Below the pieces are notes generated by a model. That model made no database searches and was not told the origin of the DNA. It saw nothing but the letters and a program-made list of their open reading frames with translations. A program made the position numbers and the translations under genes. A stretch of 30,390 nt of DNA from JAHDBG01 sp963922315. GTDB taxonomy: Bacteria > Pseudomonadota > Gammaproteobacteria > Chromatiales > Chromatiaceae. Shown here in pieces: positions 15,431-23,188 of this stretch. Each line of letters starts with the position of its first letter. Position 1 is the stretch's first letter. The DNA lies in contig CAWUID010000025.1 of NCBI GenBank assembly GCA_963922315.1, forward strand, positions 1-30,390, in the 5' to 3' direction.

Positions 15431-15889
15431 GTGAGCGGTAGCGCAACTACAGAAGTCATTCTGTATCACCTGGGGCAACAAGCCATTGCCTCTCCACTGA
15501 CACAGATTCAGTCTGTACAGCACAGAATAAATCAGGTCACACAAATACCTGATACCCCTGACTGGTTGACCGGGGTAGCGCCCGTGTCCGGAGAGCTACT
15601 GCCCTTACTGGATTTATCCTGCTATCTGGGATTATCGAATCAGATGTCAGGCCAACCAGCTACATTACTCGTATGCCAGGCAGATAGCCGGCGTTATGGT
15701 GTTCTGGTATCACGCTGTGAGGGGCGCTTCCATGCCAAACCTGTTGCACAATCCGTGACCATCGAACTACCAGAACCACTGCAACCTTACGTGGCTGAAA
15801 CAATACAAATCGCAACAACAACCTGCCCACTGATTGATCTGACCACGTTATGGGCCGATCCGGATATTACGGAGGATCAGTCTGCATGA
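15431..15889 (+). CDS. CheW-like domain protein
   Basis: 152 residues making up a single CheW-like domain, the adaptor fold that couples receptors to CheA-type kinases in chemotaxis or type IV pilus (PilI) pathways. Supporting features are IQSVQHRINQVTQIPDTPDWLTGVAPVSGELLPLLDLSCYLGL, then LLVCQADSRRYGVLVSRCEG, the usual order and spacing. The only plausible start is GTG at 15431, four bases after the rpoH stop and with AAGGTA almost touching it, so initiation may depend on rpoH translation. It overlaps proC by ATGA. No kinase or receptor gene is in the window, so its partner is unknown. Confidence 0.75.
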   Translation: MSGSATTEVILYHLGQQAIASPLTQIQSVQHRINQVTQIPDTPDWLTGVAPVSGELLPLLDLSCYLGLSNQMSGQPATLLVCQADSRRYGVLVSRCEGRFHAKPVAQSVTIELPEPLQPYVAETIQIATTTCPLIDLTTLWADPDITEDQSA

Positions 15890-16710
15890 GCCCGCCCACC
15901 CCCCAACCCCGGATTGCGTTTATCGGTTCAGGCAACATGGCAACCGCCCTGGTGAAGGGACTGATCAGTCAGGGAACAGCACCACACCACATCACAATAG
16001 CCAGCCCCCGGATTGACCGTCAACACCCACTCTGCCAGCAATATCCTGTATCGGCCACACAAAACAATGTGCAGGCAACCGAACAGGCGGATATCGTGGT
16101 ACTGGCAGTAAAACCACAAATACTGCAAACAGTTGCCTGCGGCCTGCACCAGATCGTGCAGCAACGAAAACCTCTAATCATTTCTCTGGCAGCTGGCATA
16201 CGCACCAACACACTGGCTGGCTGGCTGGGCAAAGATATACCGATTGTCCGCAGTATGCCGAACCTGCCGGTAACTTTGCAATCCGGTATGACCGGCTTAT
16301 ATGCTGACCCGACGGTAGCACCTGCCTTGCGGCATCAGGCAGAATCGCTTTTATCTGCTGTCGGAGTTATCCTGTGGGCAGAGCGCGAGGAAATGCTGGA
16401 TGCTATCACAGCTGTTTCCGGCAGTGGCCCCGGTTACGTGTTTCTGATGCAGGAAGCGATGGAAGCAGCAGCGCAGCAGCTGAGTATTGATGCAGAATCC
16501 GCACGCCTGCTCACCATCCAGACATTTCTCGGCGCCGCACAAATGGCCGCTGCCGACACCCGGTCTCCGGCTGATTTATGTGCCCGGGTATGTTCACCAG
16601 GTGGCACAACAGAGGCAGGAATACAGGTCTTTAAGCATAAACAAATCAAGACCATTTTCAGTGAAGCTATTCACTCAGCCTTCCAGCGATCTCTCACACT
16701 GGCACAATAA
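15886..16710 (+). CDS. proC: Pyrroline-5-carboxylate reductase
   Basis: 274 residues (E. coli ProC is 269). It catalyses the last step of proline synthesis, NAD(P)H-dependent reduction of pyrroline-5-carboxylate. The Rossmann start is RIAFIGSGNMATALVKGLI. VVLAVKPQ and RSMPNLPVTLQSGMTGLY follow, then the C-terminal dimerisation signature AVSGSGPGYVFLMQEAM and SPGGTTEAGIQVF. The start at 15886 is chosen over an in-frame ATG at 15850 because GGAGG lies 11 bases upstream and it forms ATGA with the CheW-like stop. Cytoplasmic. Confidence 0.95.
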   Translation: MSPPTPQPRIAFIGSGNMATALVKGLISQGTAPHHITIASPRIDRQHPLCQQYPVSATQNNVQATEQADIVVLAVKPQILQTVACGLHQIVQQRKPLIISLAAGIRTNTLAGWLGKDIPIVRSMPNLPVTLQSGMTGLYADPTVAPALRHQAESLLSAVGVILWAEREEMLDAITAVSGSGPGYVFLMQEAMEAAAQQLSIDAESARLLTIQTFLGAAQMAAADTRSPADLCARVCSPGGTTEAGIQVFKHKQIKTIFSEAIHSAFQRSLTLAQ

Positions 16711-16730
16711 AAACTGCAAAAGTGCAGAGC

Positions 16731-16758
16731 TTGCAAACTCGCTAAAACAGTATACAAT
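16731..16758 (+). promoter_or_regulatory. Candidate sigma-70 promoter for the secreted Lcl-like gene
   Basis: TTGCAA (16731-16736) and TACAAT (16753-16758) with a 16-base spacer, in the 130-bp gap after proC. It suggests the next gene has its own transcript. Confidence 0.5.
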
Positions 16759-16840
16759 TCAACCTGAATGGCCGTATTAGCCAAACAAATTCTTTCAGCG
16801 CACACTCTGTTTTGGGAACAGTGATTTTCAGGAGTAAAAA

Positions 16841-17596
16841 ATGAGCAGATTTGTCAAGGCAATCGTGTTAACAGCACTATTCGCCTCCCACGGAGCCTGG
16901 GCTGTTTGCACAGCAGATATCAATATGTTTGGTAGAAAGGTGCTGAATGTTGCTGCATCTGATGATTCAGGTCAGGAAACAGTTTCTGAAGCGGCAACAC
17001 TGGCTTATCTGCACAAAATGATGGATCAGCGCAGCCAAGGCAATGAACTGAGTCATACCACAGCACAGGGCCTTACCTGGTCTGAAGCATTGAGCTTCTG
17101 TGCTAACCTGATATCAGGTGCTCATATTGATGGTCAGGCAAATATCTCTGAATCTTCACAACGCCTTTACAATGATTGGCGCTTACCTTCTCTGGATGAG
17201 TGGTTGGCAGCCTGCCACACACAGGGCTCCGAACTGAAACTTCACCTTGAGGAATCGGGCGACTGGTACAAAGAAAATAAGCTGCATCCCTTGCGCGAAT
17301 GGATTCCTGCAGGTGCCTGCAACAATGAAAGTAACGCAGATTCACTCTGGTGGATCAACCGGCACAGTGCTGAAACCGAAGAAGGTGAAGATCTTTTATA
17401 CCACGGTGAACTGCCAACCGATATCCGTGATGCCCAAACAACGCACGTAGATCCACTGCATCATGTCCACTCGCCTGAACCAAAAGGTGTTGTGAGAAAC
17501 ATTGCATACGGTTACCCGGAAGCCTGGAGTCCGACGACATCAGCCATCAAGAAAATAAAAGGTGATGAAAAACTTGCTGTGCGATGCATACGCTAA
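16841..17596 (+). CDS. Secreted Lcl/DUF1566-like protein of unknown role
   Basis: 251 residues. A signal peptide of about 21 residues ends in AWA before VCTADIN, so the product is exported. The body has the repeated-theme signatures of DUF1566/Lcl C-terminal domains: LTWSEALSFCANLISG, NDWRLPSLDEWLAACH and a final AVRCIR. Four internal cysteines could form disulfides. AGGAG seven bases before the ATG is a strong ribosome site. The family is found in surface and exported proteins, but its function is not defined. It stands alone between proC and a terminator. Confidence 0.65.
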   Translation: MSRFVKAIVLTALFASHGAWAVCTADINMFGRKVLNVAASDDSGQETVSEAATLAYLHKMMDQRSQGNELSHTTAQGLTWSEALSFCANLISGAHIDGQANISESSQRLYNDWRLPSLDEWLAACHTQGSELKLHLEESGDWYKENKLHPLREWIPAGACNNESNADSLWWINRHSAETEEGEDLLYHGELPTDIRDAQTTHVDPLHHVHSPEPKGVVRNIAYGYPEAWSPTTSAIKKIKGDEKLAVRCIR

Positions 17597-17613
17597 ACTC
17601 TGAAAACTGAGAA

Positions 17614-17655
17614 CAAAAAAGAACCCTGCCGGATTTTCCGACAAGGTTCTTTTTT
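17614..17655 (+). terminator. Rho-independent terminator, likely bidirectional
   Basis: Hairpin GAACC-c-TG-c-CGG-ATTTT-CCG-a-CA-a-GGTTC, flanked by A6 before and T6 after, 20 bases beyond the Lcl-like stop. The A and T tracts let it serve either strand, between the convergent Lcl-like gene and holB. Confidence 0.85.
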
Positions 17656-17669
17656 AATCAAATTTTAAA

Positions 17670-17735
17670 TCGTGGGCGAAGTATGAAACCTCGCCCACGA
17701 CCAAAGGGACGAGAGCGACGCTTCTCCCCCTTTGG
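17670..17735. repeat. Two adjacent strong hairpins between convergent genes
   Basis: The first is TCGTGGGCGA, 11-base loop, TCGCCCACGA, a perfect 10-bp stem (17670-17700). It is followed directly by CCAAAGGG ... CCCTTTGG (17701-17735), whose interior folds again (GAGAGC ... GCTTCTC). Read on the minus strand they follow holB, and the first hairpin ends in ATTTAAAATTT, so they may stop or protect the holB transcript. They resemble REP/BIME-type palindromes, but no second copy exists in this window. Confidence 0.6.
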
Positions 17736-17797
17736 AAATCCCCATGGTTTTGTCCCCACAGCAAGCTGCGGAGAATACTCAGATTTAAAGCGCAAAC

Positions 17798-18766
17798 TCA
17801 GGATAATATCAGAGCCAACCAGGACGAAACTAACGCTTCAACACACATAGCTGTATTCAGATTCACCTGCTGCTGTCTCTTTAAACGATTCAGCTGCTCA
17901 ATAAAACGCAATAGACTGGTCAGATGAGCTTTGGCAGATAGCGATTGTAATGCATCCACTGCCTGCAGCAAAAACAGACCTTGAACGTATCCTGCGGACA
18001 AGCGAACCATATCGTAACAAATGACCGTAAAGTCATTCAGCAACTCCCCAAAAGGTTGTTTTGCCCACAGACTTACCAGCTGCATCGGTTGAGTGTGGCC
18101 AGTGCTTAATGCTGTCAGACTTTCAATCAGCGCCTGAATACGCTCTGACCGATCTGATTCCAGTGCTGCCAGGGCAGCTAAAGGCGCCCGGCCAGATAAC
18201 GCCAGCAAGGGCTCCCAATCTACCTCAGCCTGTTGTTGCTGCAACCAGGTCTTTGCCTGAGTTGTGGTAGCTGGCTGAAATGCAAGTATCTGGCAACGAC
18301 TGCGGATGGTTGCTGGCAACCGATGTGGTAATGCACTCAGCAAAATCAACAAAGTATTAGGGGTCGGTTCTTCTAATGTTTTCAATAGCGCATTGGCTGC
18401 GGCCGGATGCAGTGTATCAGCAGGCCGCAAGACAAAGATGCGCCAGGTACGGCTGGCCAGGCTGATGGTGTGGATCATATCCCGAATCGCAGCCACACGG
18501 ATAAATTGCTGATCAGGCTGAATAAGGTGCAAATCCGGGTGATCAGAAACCAGACAGCAGTCCTGACACTGGCCACATGGCAAACCATCCAATGGTGCTG
18601 AGCACAGCAAACTTCGACTGATCCGGTGAGCAAATTGCTGCTTACCGAGGCCAGGCGGGCCCGTCAATAATAAAGCGTGAGGAATGGTACCTGACGCTAC
18701 GTATTGCTGCCAGTGGCGCCATTGTGACTCATGCCAGGGAAGCAGTTCCCTGTTATCAGTCGACAT
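17798..18766 (-). CDS. holB: DNA polymerase III, delta-prime subunit
   Basis: 322 residues. Delta-prime is the stator subunit of the clamp loader. P-loop-like LLLTGPPGLGKQQFAHRI is followed by the zinc-binding CGQCQDCC region, then LLKTLEEPTPNTLLILLSALPHRLPATIRSRCQ, the typical sensor and SRC segment. The C-terminal half is divergent, as usual in this subunit. The start overlaps the end of tmk by 11 bases, the common tmk-holB arrangement. It is the last gene of the minus-strand run and faces the terminator and hairpins. Confidence 0.92.
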   Translation of the reverse strand: MSTDNRELLPWHESQWRHWQQYVASGTIPHALLLTGPPGLGKQQFAHRISRSLLCSAPLDGLPCGQCQDCCLVSDHPDLHLIQPDQQFIRVAAIRDMIHTISLASRTWRIFVLRPADTLHPAAANALLKTLEEPTPNTLLILLSALPHRLPATIRSRCQILAFQPATTTQAKTWLQQQQAEVDWEPLLALSGRAPLAALAALESDRSERIQALIESLTALSTGHTQPMQLVSLWAKQPFGELLNDFTVICYDMVRLSAGYVQGLFLLQAVDALQSLSAKAHLTSLLRFIEQLNRLKRQQQVNLNTAMCVEALVSSWLALILS

Positions 18767-19391
18767 GCGGTAACAATCTTTGCAGCGCTTGCCGCAGATG
18801 ATGTTGCACCTGACTCAGCGACTGCGTTGCATCAATTTGCGTGATCCGTTCCCGCTCATGTGTGGCAAGACGTAAATATTCAGCTCGCACCCGGTTAAAA
18901 AAGTCGACGGTTTCTGATTCAAACCGATCCGGAGCAGATCGTTGCCTGGCCCGGGTTAAGCCTTGTTCTGCCGGGATATCCAGCAACAGGGTTAAATCAG
19001 GCATTAAGCCCTGCTGCACCCATGCTACAAGCCGGGCAATGCGGGTTTTATCCAGGCTGCGCCCGGCACCCTGATACGCATAACTCGCATCAGTAAACCG
19101 GTCACAGAGTACCCATTGACCTGCTGCCAGCGCAGGCCGGATGACCTGCCGGATATGTTGCGCACGCGCAGCAAAAATCAGCAACAGCTCAGCATCCGGT
19201 ACCATCTTATCCTGTGCAGCATCCAGCAGGATACGCCGCACTGCCTCACCAAGCTGCGTGCCTCCCGGCTCACGAGTCTGCAACACTGATATGTTGTACT
19301 GGGCTAAATAATCAGCAACATACTCCAGGCCAGTGGTTTTACCGGCTCCTTCAATGCCCTCAAAGGTAATAAATTTACCAGGTTTCGTCAT
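18756..19391 (-). CDS. tmk: Thymidylate kinase
   Basis: 211 residues. It phosphorylates dTMP to dTDP. Walker A is FEGIEGAGKTT, followed by TREPGGTQLGEAVR, the DRFTDASYAYQGAGR substrate site, and a LID region RQRSAPDRFESE. Length and motifs match the proteobacterial enzyme. Its ATG overlaps the mltG stop (ATGA on the minus strand), and its end overlaps holB. Confidence 0.96.
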   Translation of the reverse strand: MTKPGKFITFEGIEGAGKTTGLEYVADYLAQYNISVLQTREPGGTQLGEAVRRILLDAAQDKMVPDAELLLIFAARAQHIRQVIRPALAAGQWVLCDRFTDASYAYQGAGRSLDKTRIARLVAWVQQGLMPDLTLLLDIPAEQGLTRARQRSAPDRFESETVDFFNRVRAEYLRLATHERERITQIDATQSLSQVQHHLRQALQRLLPHVD

Positions 19392-20398
19392 TTTTTCAGT
19401 TGATAGCGACGAACTGCCGCATTATGTTCCCGCAGCGTGGCAGAAAACTGATGGCTGCCATCACCTTTGGCAACAAAATATAGTGCCTTCCCGGCTGCGG
19501 GACGTACCGCAGCATCCAGAGCTGCGCGTCCGGGAAAACAGATCGGTGTGGGCGGCAAACCATAATGCACATAGGTGTTATAGGGTGTGTCTTCACGCAG
19601 ATCGCGGCGACGAATATTGCCCTGGAAACGCTCACCCATACCGTAGATGACAGTCGGGTCTGTCTGTAACTTCATACCAATTCGTAAACGGCGATCAAAC
19701 ACACCGGAAATCGTCGGGCGCTCACTGGCCTGCCCGGTCTCTTTCTCTACAATAGAGGCCATAATCAACGCTTCTGCGGAGGATTGTATTGCAATCTGAT
19801 CCGACCGCTCAGCCCAGGCCTGCGCCAGCTCGGACTGCATGCGGCGATACGCCCGGCGTAAAAATTGCAGATCAGTGGTACCCCGTGGAAACCGGTAAGT
19901 ATCCGGAAAAAACTGGCCTTCCGGATGCAATCCGGGCTGACCAAGTTGCTCCATCACCGCCGACGGCTCCAGCCCGCTCAGGGTCTGAGTCAACGCCGGA
20001 TGGGTACGAATCCGGGCCATCAGTTGCCGGAAGGTTGACCCTTCGACAAATGTCAGTTCATATACAACCGTTTTACCAGATACCAGCAGGTTGAGTAATT
20101 GCCCTGGTGTTGTGCCCGCTGCAATTGCATACTCTCCGGCTTGGATGCGATGTGCCAGCTGACGCTGACGAGCATAAGCATACCAGTAATACTCATTTTC
20201 CAGCACACCCTGCTCAACCAGGCGACGCGCCAGCGTCCTGAAGGCAGTGCCCGGCGCAACCTCCAGCTGCATCCCTGCATCCGGCAGCTTGAGTGGTGTT
20301 TGCAGAAAGCGCTCAGCATCGCGCCAGACCCAGACCAGTACCAGACTGCTCAGCAAAAGCAGGACGAGTAAAAGGCTACCCCAGTATCTTAGTCGCAT
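19388..20398 (-). CDS. mltG: Endolytic murein transglycosylase MltG (YceG family)
   Basis: 336 residues. It cleaves nascent peptidoglycan to end glycan strands. One N-terminal membrane helix (YWGSLLLVLLLLSSLVLVWVW) anchors a periplasmic domain. LysM-like residues follow, then EGQFFPDTYRF and the catalytic region MASIVEKETGQASERP with the conserved Glu. ISGVFDRRLRIGMKLQTDPTVIYG, TPYNTYVHYGLPPTPI and FVAKGDGSHQFSATLREHN complete the family pattern. It overlaps nadC upstream by 10 bases. pabC, often next to mltG, is absent; nadC takes its place. Confidence 0.94.
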   Translation of the reverse strand: MRLRYWGSLLLVLLLLSSLVLVWVWRDAERFLQTPLKLPDAGMQLEVAPGTAFRTLARRLVEQGVLENEYYWYAYARQRQLAHRIQAGEYAIAAGTTPGQLLNLLVSGKTVVYELTFVEGSTFRQLMARIRTHPALTQTLSGLEPSAVMEQLGQPGLHPEGQFFPDTYRFPRGTTDLQFLRRAYRRMQSELAQAWAERSDQIAIQSSAEALIMASIVEKETGQASERPTISGVFDRRLRIGMKLQTDPTVIYGMGERFQGNIRRRDLREDTPYNTYVHYGLPPTPICFPGRAALDAAVRPAAGKALYFVAKGDGSHQFSATLREHNAAVRRYQLKK

Positions 20399-21249
20399 AC
20401 CGCTTTATCCGGCAAAAAACGCATCGAAAAATCAACGGCCTGCAAATCTTTCGTCAGATCACCCACCGAAATCGCATCAACTCCGGTTTCTGCCACCTGA
20501 CGCACGTTACTCAGACTGATACCGCCCGAGGCTTCCAGCCGGGCACGTTGCTGATTCAGAGCTACTGCCTGGCGCAAATCTGTCAGGGTGAAATTATCTA
20601 ATAGAATAGAAGCTGCCCCGGCAACCAGCGCTTCTTCCAGTTCAGCCAGATTTTCCACTTCAATCTGAATCATGGTGTCTGCAGCAGATACAGCCTGAGC
20701 AGCAACTAATGCCTGCGTGACAGAACCAGCAGCCTGAATATGATTTTCTTTTAACAACACCACATCGTACAAACCCATCCGCTGATTGGATGCCCCCCCG
20801 CAAACAACCGCATATTTTTGTGCAAGACGCAAACCCGGCAGGGTCTTGCGGGTATCACAAATCATAACCGGAAATCCTTGCACAGCCTGTACATAATGCG
20901 CTGCCGCTGAAGCGGTACCAGATAGCGTTTGCAAAAAATTCAGGGCAGTACGCTCCCCGGTCAGCAAGGCTCGCGCTGGCCCGGTCAGGGTGCAGATACA
21001 ATCTCCGGTCGATACCGTATCACCATCCTGATGCAGCCAGGTGAGTCCAATCTGGTGATGCAATTGCCTGAATACTTCGTGAAACCAATCAGCACCACAC
21101 AATACCGCAGACTGACGCACGATCACCTGAGCCGAAGCCTGCGTCTCTTCGGGTAACAGGCAAGCAGTCAGGTCTCCTGAGCCAACATCTTCGGCCAGAG
21201 CAGTCGCGACCTGTTCAGCAATCAGCGTCGGTGTGGGTATCTTCATCAA
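20389..21249 (-). CDS. nadC: Nicotinate-nucleotide pyrophosphorylase (quinolinate phosphoribosyltransferase)
   Basis: 286 residues. It makes nicotinate mononucleotide from quinolinate and PRPP in de novo NAD synthesis. Signatures are EDVGSGDLTACLLP, GERTALNFLQTLSGTAS, ICDTRKTLPGLRLAQKYAV, CGGASNQRMGLYDVVLLKENHI, IQIEVENL and ASGGISLSNVRQVAETGVDAISVG. A 72-base gap separates it from yqeY. That gap holds an extended -10-like TGCTATGAT on the minus strand (around 21310), so it may have its own promoter. Its end overlaps mltG. Confidence 0.95.
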   Translation of the reverse strand: MMKIPTPTLIAEQVATALAEDVGSGDLTACLLPEETQASAQVIVRQSAVLCGADWFHEVFRQLHHQIGLTWLHQDGDTVSTGDCICTLTGPARALLTGERTALNFLQTLSGTASAAAHYVQAVQGFPVMICDTRKTLPGLRLAQKYAVVCGGASNQRMGLYDVVLLKENHIQAAGSVTQALVAAQAVSAADTMIQIEVENLAELEEALVAGAASILLDNFTLTDLRQAVALNQQRARLEASGGISLSNVRQVAETGVDAISVGDLTKDLQAVDFSMRFLPDKAVCD

Positions 21250-21321
21250 ACAGGTGAGAGTCGAAAATAAGGGACGGAGAAAGATAAATGATGGAAGCGT
21301 ATAAGGTTGATCATAGCAGAA

Positions 21322-21777
21322 TCAGCCCGCTAATTGCTTTTTGACAGCCTGACTGATTTCAGCCATATCTGCACGACCTTGCGCCTGCGGTTTAATCACA
21401 GCCATCACCTGACCCATATCACGCATAGATGTCGCACCGGTATCAGACACAGCCTGCTGAATAATAGCTGCAATCTCATCAGGAGCTAGCATCGCAGGCA
21501 GATAGGTCTGAATAATCGCAATCTCAGCCTGTTCTGCTGTAGCAAGATCGTCACGCCCGGCAGACTGATATTGACGGACAGATTCCTGCCGTTGTTTCAC
21601 CATTTTATCCAGCACAGCAAGTAACTGCTGATCGTCCAGCTCAATACGCTCATCAACTTCGCGTTGTTTCACTGCTGCCAGAATCAGCCGGATAACGGCC
21701 AGACGCGGTTTATCCCGCGCCTTCATAGCCGTTTGCATATCGCTCTGAAGACGGGATTTCAGTGCCATATCAGACAT
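21322..21777 (-). CDS. yqeY: YqeY/GatB-related tRNA-amidotransferase-like domain protein
   Basis: 151 residues, the full YqeY length. Typical segments are LKSRLQSDMQTAMKARDKPRLAVIRLILAAVKQREVDERIELDD, then MVKQRQESVRQYQSAGRDDLATAEQAEI, YLPAMLAPDEI and MGQVMAVIKPQAQGRADMAEISQAVK. The domain is like the C-terminal domain of GatB, though YqeY itself has no proven activity. Its ATG overlaps the rpsU stop (TAATG), giving tight translational coupling. The common arrangement continues into dnaG and rpoD; here nadC follows instead. Confidence 0.92.
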   Translation of the reverse strand: MSDMALKSRLQSDMQTAMKARDKPRLAVIRLILAAVKQREVDERIELDDQQLLAVLDKMVKQRQESVRQYQSAGRDDLATAEQAEIAIIQTYLPAMLAPDEIAAIIQQAVSDTGATSMRDMGQVMAVIKPQAQGRADMAEISQAVKKQLAG

Positions 21778-21992
21778 TAATAAGGGCGCTCAAAACGCCT
21801 TGCTTCACGCCGGATCTTTTTCTGCCAGCGCTTTACTGCTGCCGCTGCTTTGCGCTTGCGTTCCCAGGTTGGCTTTTCAAAAAAGTCCCGGCGGCGCACC
21901 TCGGTCAGAATACCGGCTTTTTCACAAGACCGCTTAAAACGACGCAGAGCCACTTCAAATGGCTCGTTTTCTTTCAGGCGAACATTCGGCAT
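21777..21992 (-). CDS. rpsU: 30S ribosomal protein S21
   Basis: 71 residues, exactly the usual size. The sequence MPNVRLKENEPFEVALRRFK followed by SCEKAGILTEVRRRDFFEKPTWERKR and a basic C-terminus is diagnostic. The frame is open upstream, but the family N-terminus fixes the start at 21992. Ribosome-site complementarity is weak. It overlaps yqeY by three bases. Confidence 0.97.
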   Translation of the reverse strand: MPNVRLKENEPFEVALRRFKRSCEKAGILTEVRRRDFFEKPTWERKRKAAAAVKRWQKKIRREARRFERPY

Positions 21993-22028
21993 AGGGAATA
22001 AACTCAATGTATATAAACGATATGCATA

Positions 22029-22045
22029 ATGTACAAAGTGTACAT
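22029..22045. promoter_or_regulatory. Perfect 7-bp palindrome upstream of rpsU
   Basis: ATGTACA-AAG-TGTACAT in the 82-bp gap between rplS and rpsU, 37 bases before the rpsU start. On the minus strand, TTGTAC and TATACA lie nearby with 17-base spacing, a possible weak promoter that overlaps the palindrome. It could be an operator for rpsU-yqeY or a chance palindrome. Confidence 0.35.
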
Positions 22046-22074
22046 CAGCATGTTGTAACGAAGTCTTGGTAAAC

Positions 22075-22419
22075 TCAGACTTTTTCTTTGATGCGCGCCG
22101 CCTTACCAGTACGTCCGCGCAGGTAATACAGCTTCGCCCGACGCACAGCACCACGTCGTTTAACACTGATGTTATCAATCAACGGGCTGTAAGTCTGAAA
22201 TACGCGCTCTACGCCTTCGCCATGCGACATTTTGCGCACGGTAAAGGCAGAATTCAGGCCACGATTACGACGCGCAATGCAAACGCCTTCAAAGGCCTGC
22301 AACCGCTCGCGCTCGCCTTCTTTCACTTTCACCTGAATAACCAGCGTATCTCCCGGGCCAAACGACGGGATCTCTTTGTTCATCTGTTCTGATTCAAGCT
22401 GTTGAATGATGTTGCTCAC
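22075..22419 (-). CDS. rplS: 50S ribosomal protein L19
   Basis: 114 residues (E. coli 115). The sequence shows IPSFGPGDTLVIQVKVKEGERERLQAFEGV, RRNRGLNSAFTVRKMSHGEGVERVFQTYSP and RRGAVRRAKLYYLRGRTGKAARIKEK. It is the last gene of the rpsP-rimM-trmD-rplS operon. The start lies inside the 3' end of trmD (26-base overlap), so its ribosome site is within trmD coding sequence. Confidence 0.97.
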   Translation of the reverse strand: MSNIIQQLESEQMNKEIPSFGPGDTLVIQVKVKEGERERLQAFEGVCIARRNRGLNSAFTVRKMSHGEGVERVFQTYSPLIDNISVKRRGAVRRAKLYYLRGRTGKAARIKEKV

Positions 22420-23182
22420 GGCTGGCTCCTGGCCCGGTGGGTTGAGATGATTCGGTCATGTCGCTGATAAATTCAGCGAGTAAAATTTGTTCTTCGTCAC
22501 TGAGTGAACGTTGTTGTAGCAGATCAGGTCGTTGCTGCCAGGTACGCCCCAGGGACTGCTGCAAACGCCAGCGACGGATCCGAGCGTGATCCCCGGACAA
22601 TAAAACATCGGGCACAGCCTGGCCCGCAATCACTTCAGGCCGGGTGTAATGTGGATGATCCAGCAAATCTGTGCTGAAAGAATCCTGACTGGCTGATTCG
22701 GTATGCCCGAGCGCTCCTGGCAACAAACGGATAATGCTGTCAATGATCAGCATAGCCGGCAGTTCGCCACCCGACACAACATAATCGCCCACTGACCAGA
22801 CTTCATCTACCTGAGTGGCCAGCAGACGCTCATCAATACCTTCGTAGCGCCCGGCCAGCAGAATCAGCGAATCGCTCCGTGCAAATTCCCGGGCAGCAGC
22901 CTGAGTAAAGGGTTGGCCCTGCGGGCTCAGATATAGCACCCGCCCTCCGGGTGAAGCAGAACGCGCTGCCTGAATGGCGGCGGCAAGTGGCTCGTAGCGC
23001 ATCAACATGCCGGGACCACCACCATATGGACGGTCATCAACCTGGCCGTGGACGTTGATCGCATAATCACGCGGATTCCACAACACTAGTTCTGCCAAGC
23101 CACGTGTTAGTGCGCGTCCGGTAACGCCCTGCTGCAAAGCAGCAAACATAGTCGGAAACAGGCTGATCACGTCAAAGCGCAT
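22394..23182 (-). CDS. trmD: tRNA (guanine-N1)-methyltransferase (m1G37)
   Basis: 262 residues (family about 255). It is a SPOUT-class enzyme that methylates G37 of tRNAs and so prevents frameshifting. Hallmarks are MRFDVISLFPTMFAAL, NPRDYA, DDRPYGGGPGMLMRYEPL, LAGRYEGIDERL and the knot segment WSVGDYVVSGGELPAMLIIDSI, then PGALGHTESASQDSF. The C-terminus extends past the usual end into rplS, giving a 26-base overlap. It lies 6 bases after rimM. Confidence 0.97.
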   Translation of the reverse strand: MRFDVISLFPTMFAALQQGVTGRALTRGLAELVLWNPRDYAINVHGQVDDRPYGGGPGMLMRYEPLAAAIQAARSASPGGRVLYLSPQGQPFTQAAAREFARSDSLILLAGRYEGIDERLLATQVDEVWSVGDYVVSGGELPAMLIIDSIIRLLPGALGHTESASQDSFSTDLLDHPHYTRPEVIAGQAVPDVLLSGDHARIRRWRLQQSLGRTWQQRPDLLQQRSLSDEEQILLAEFISDMTESSQPTGPGASREQHHSTA

Positions 23183-23188
23183 GGTCAG

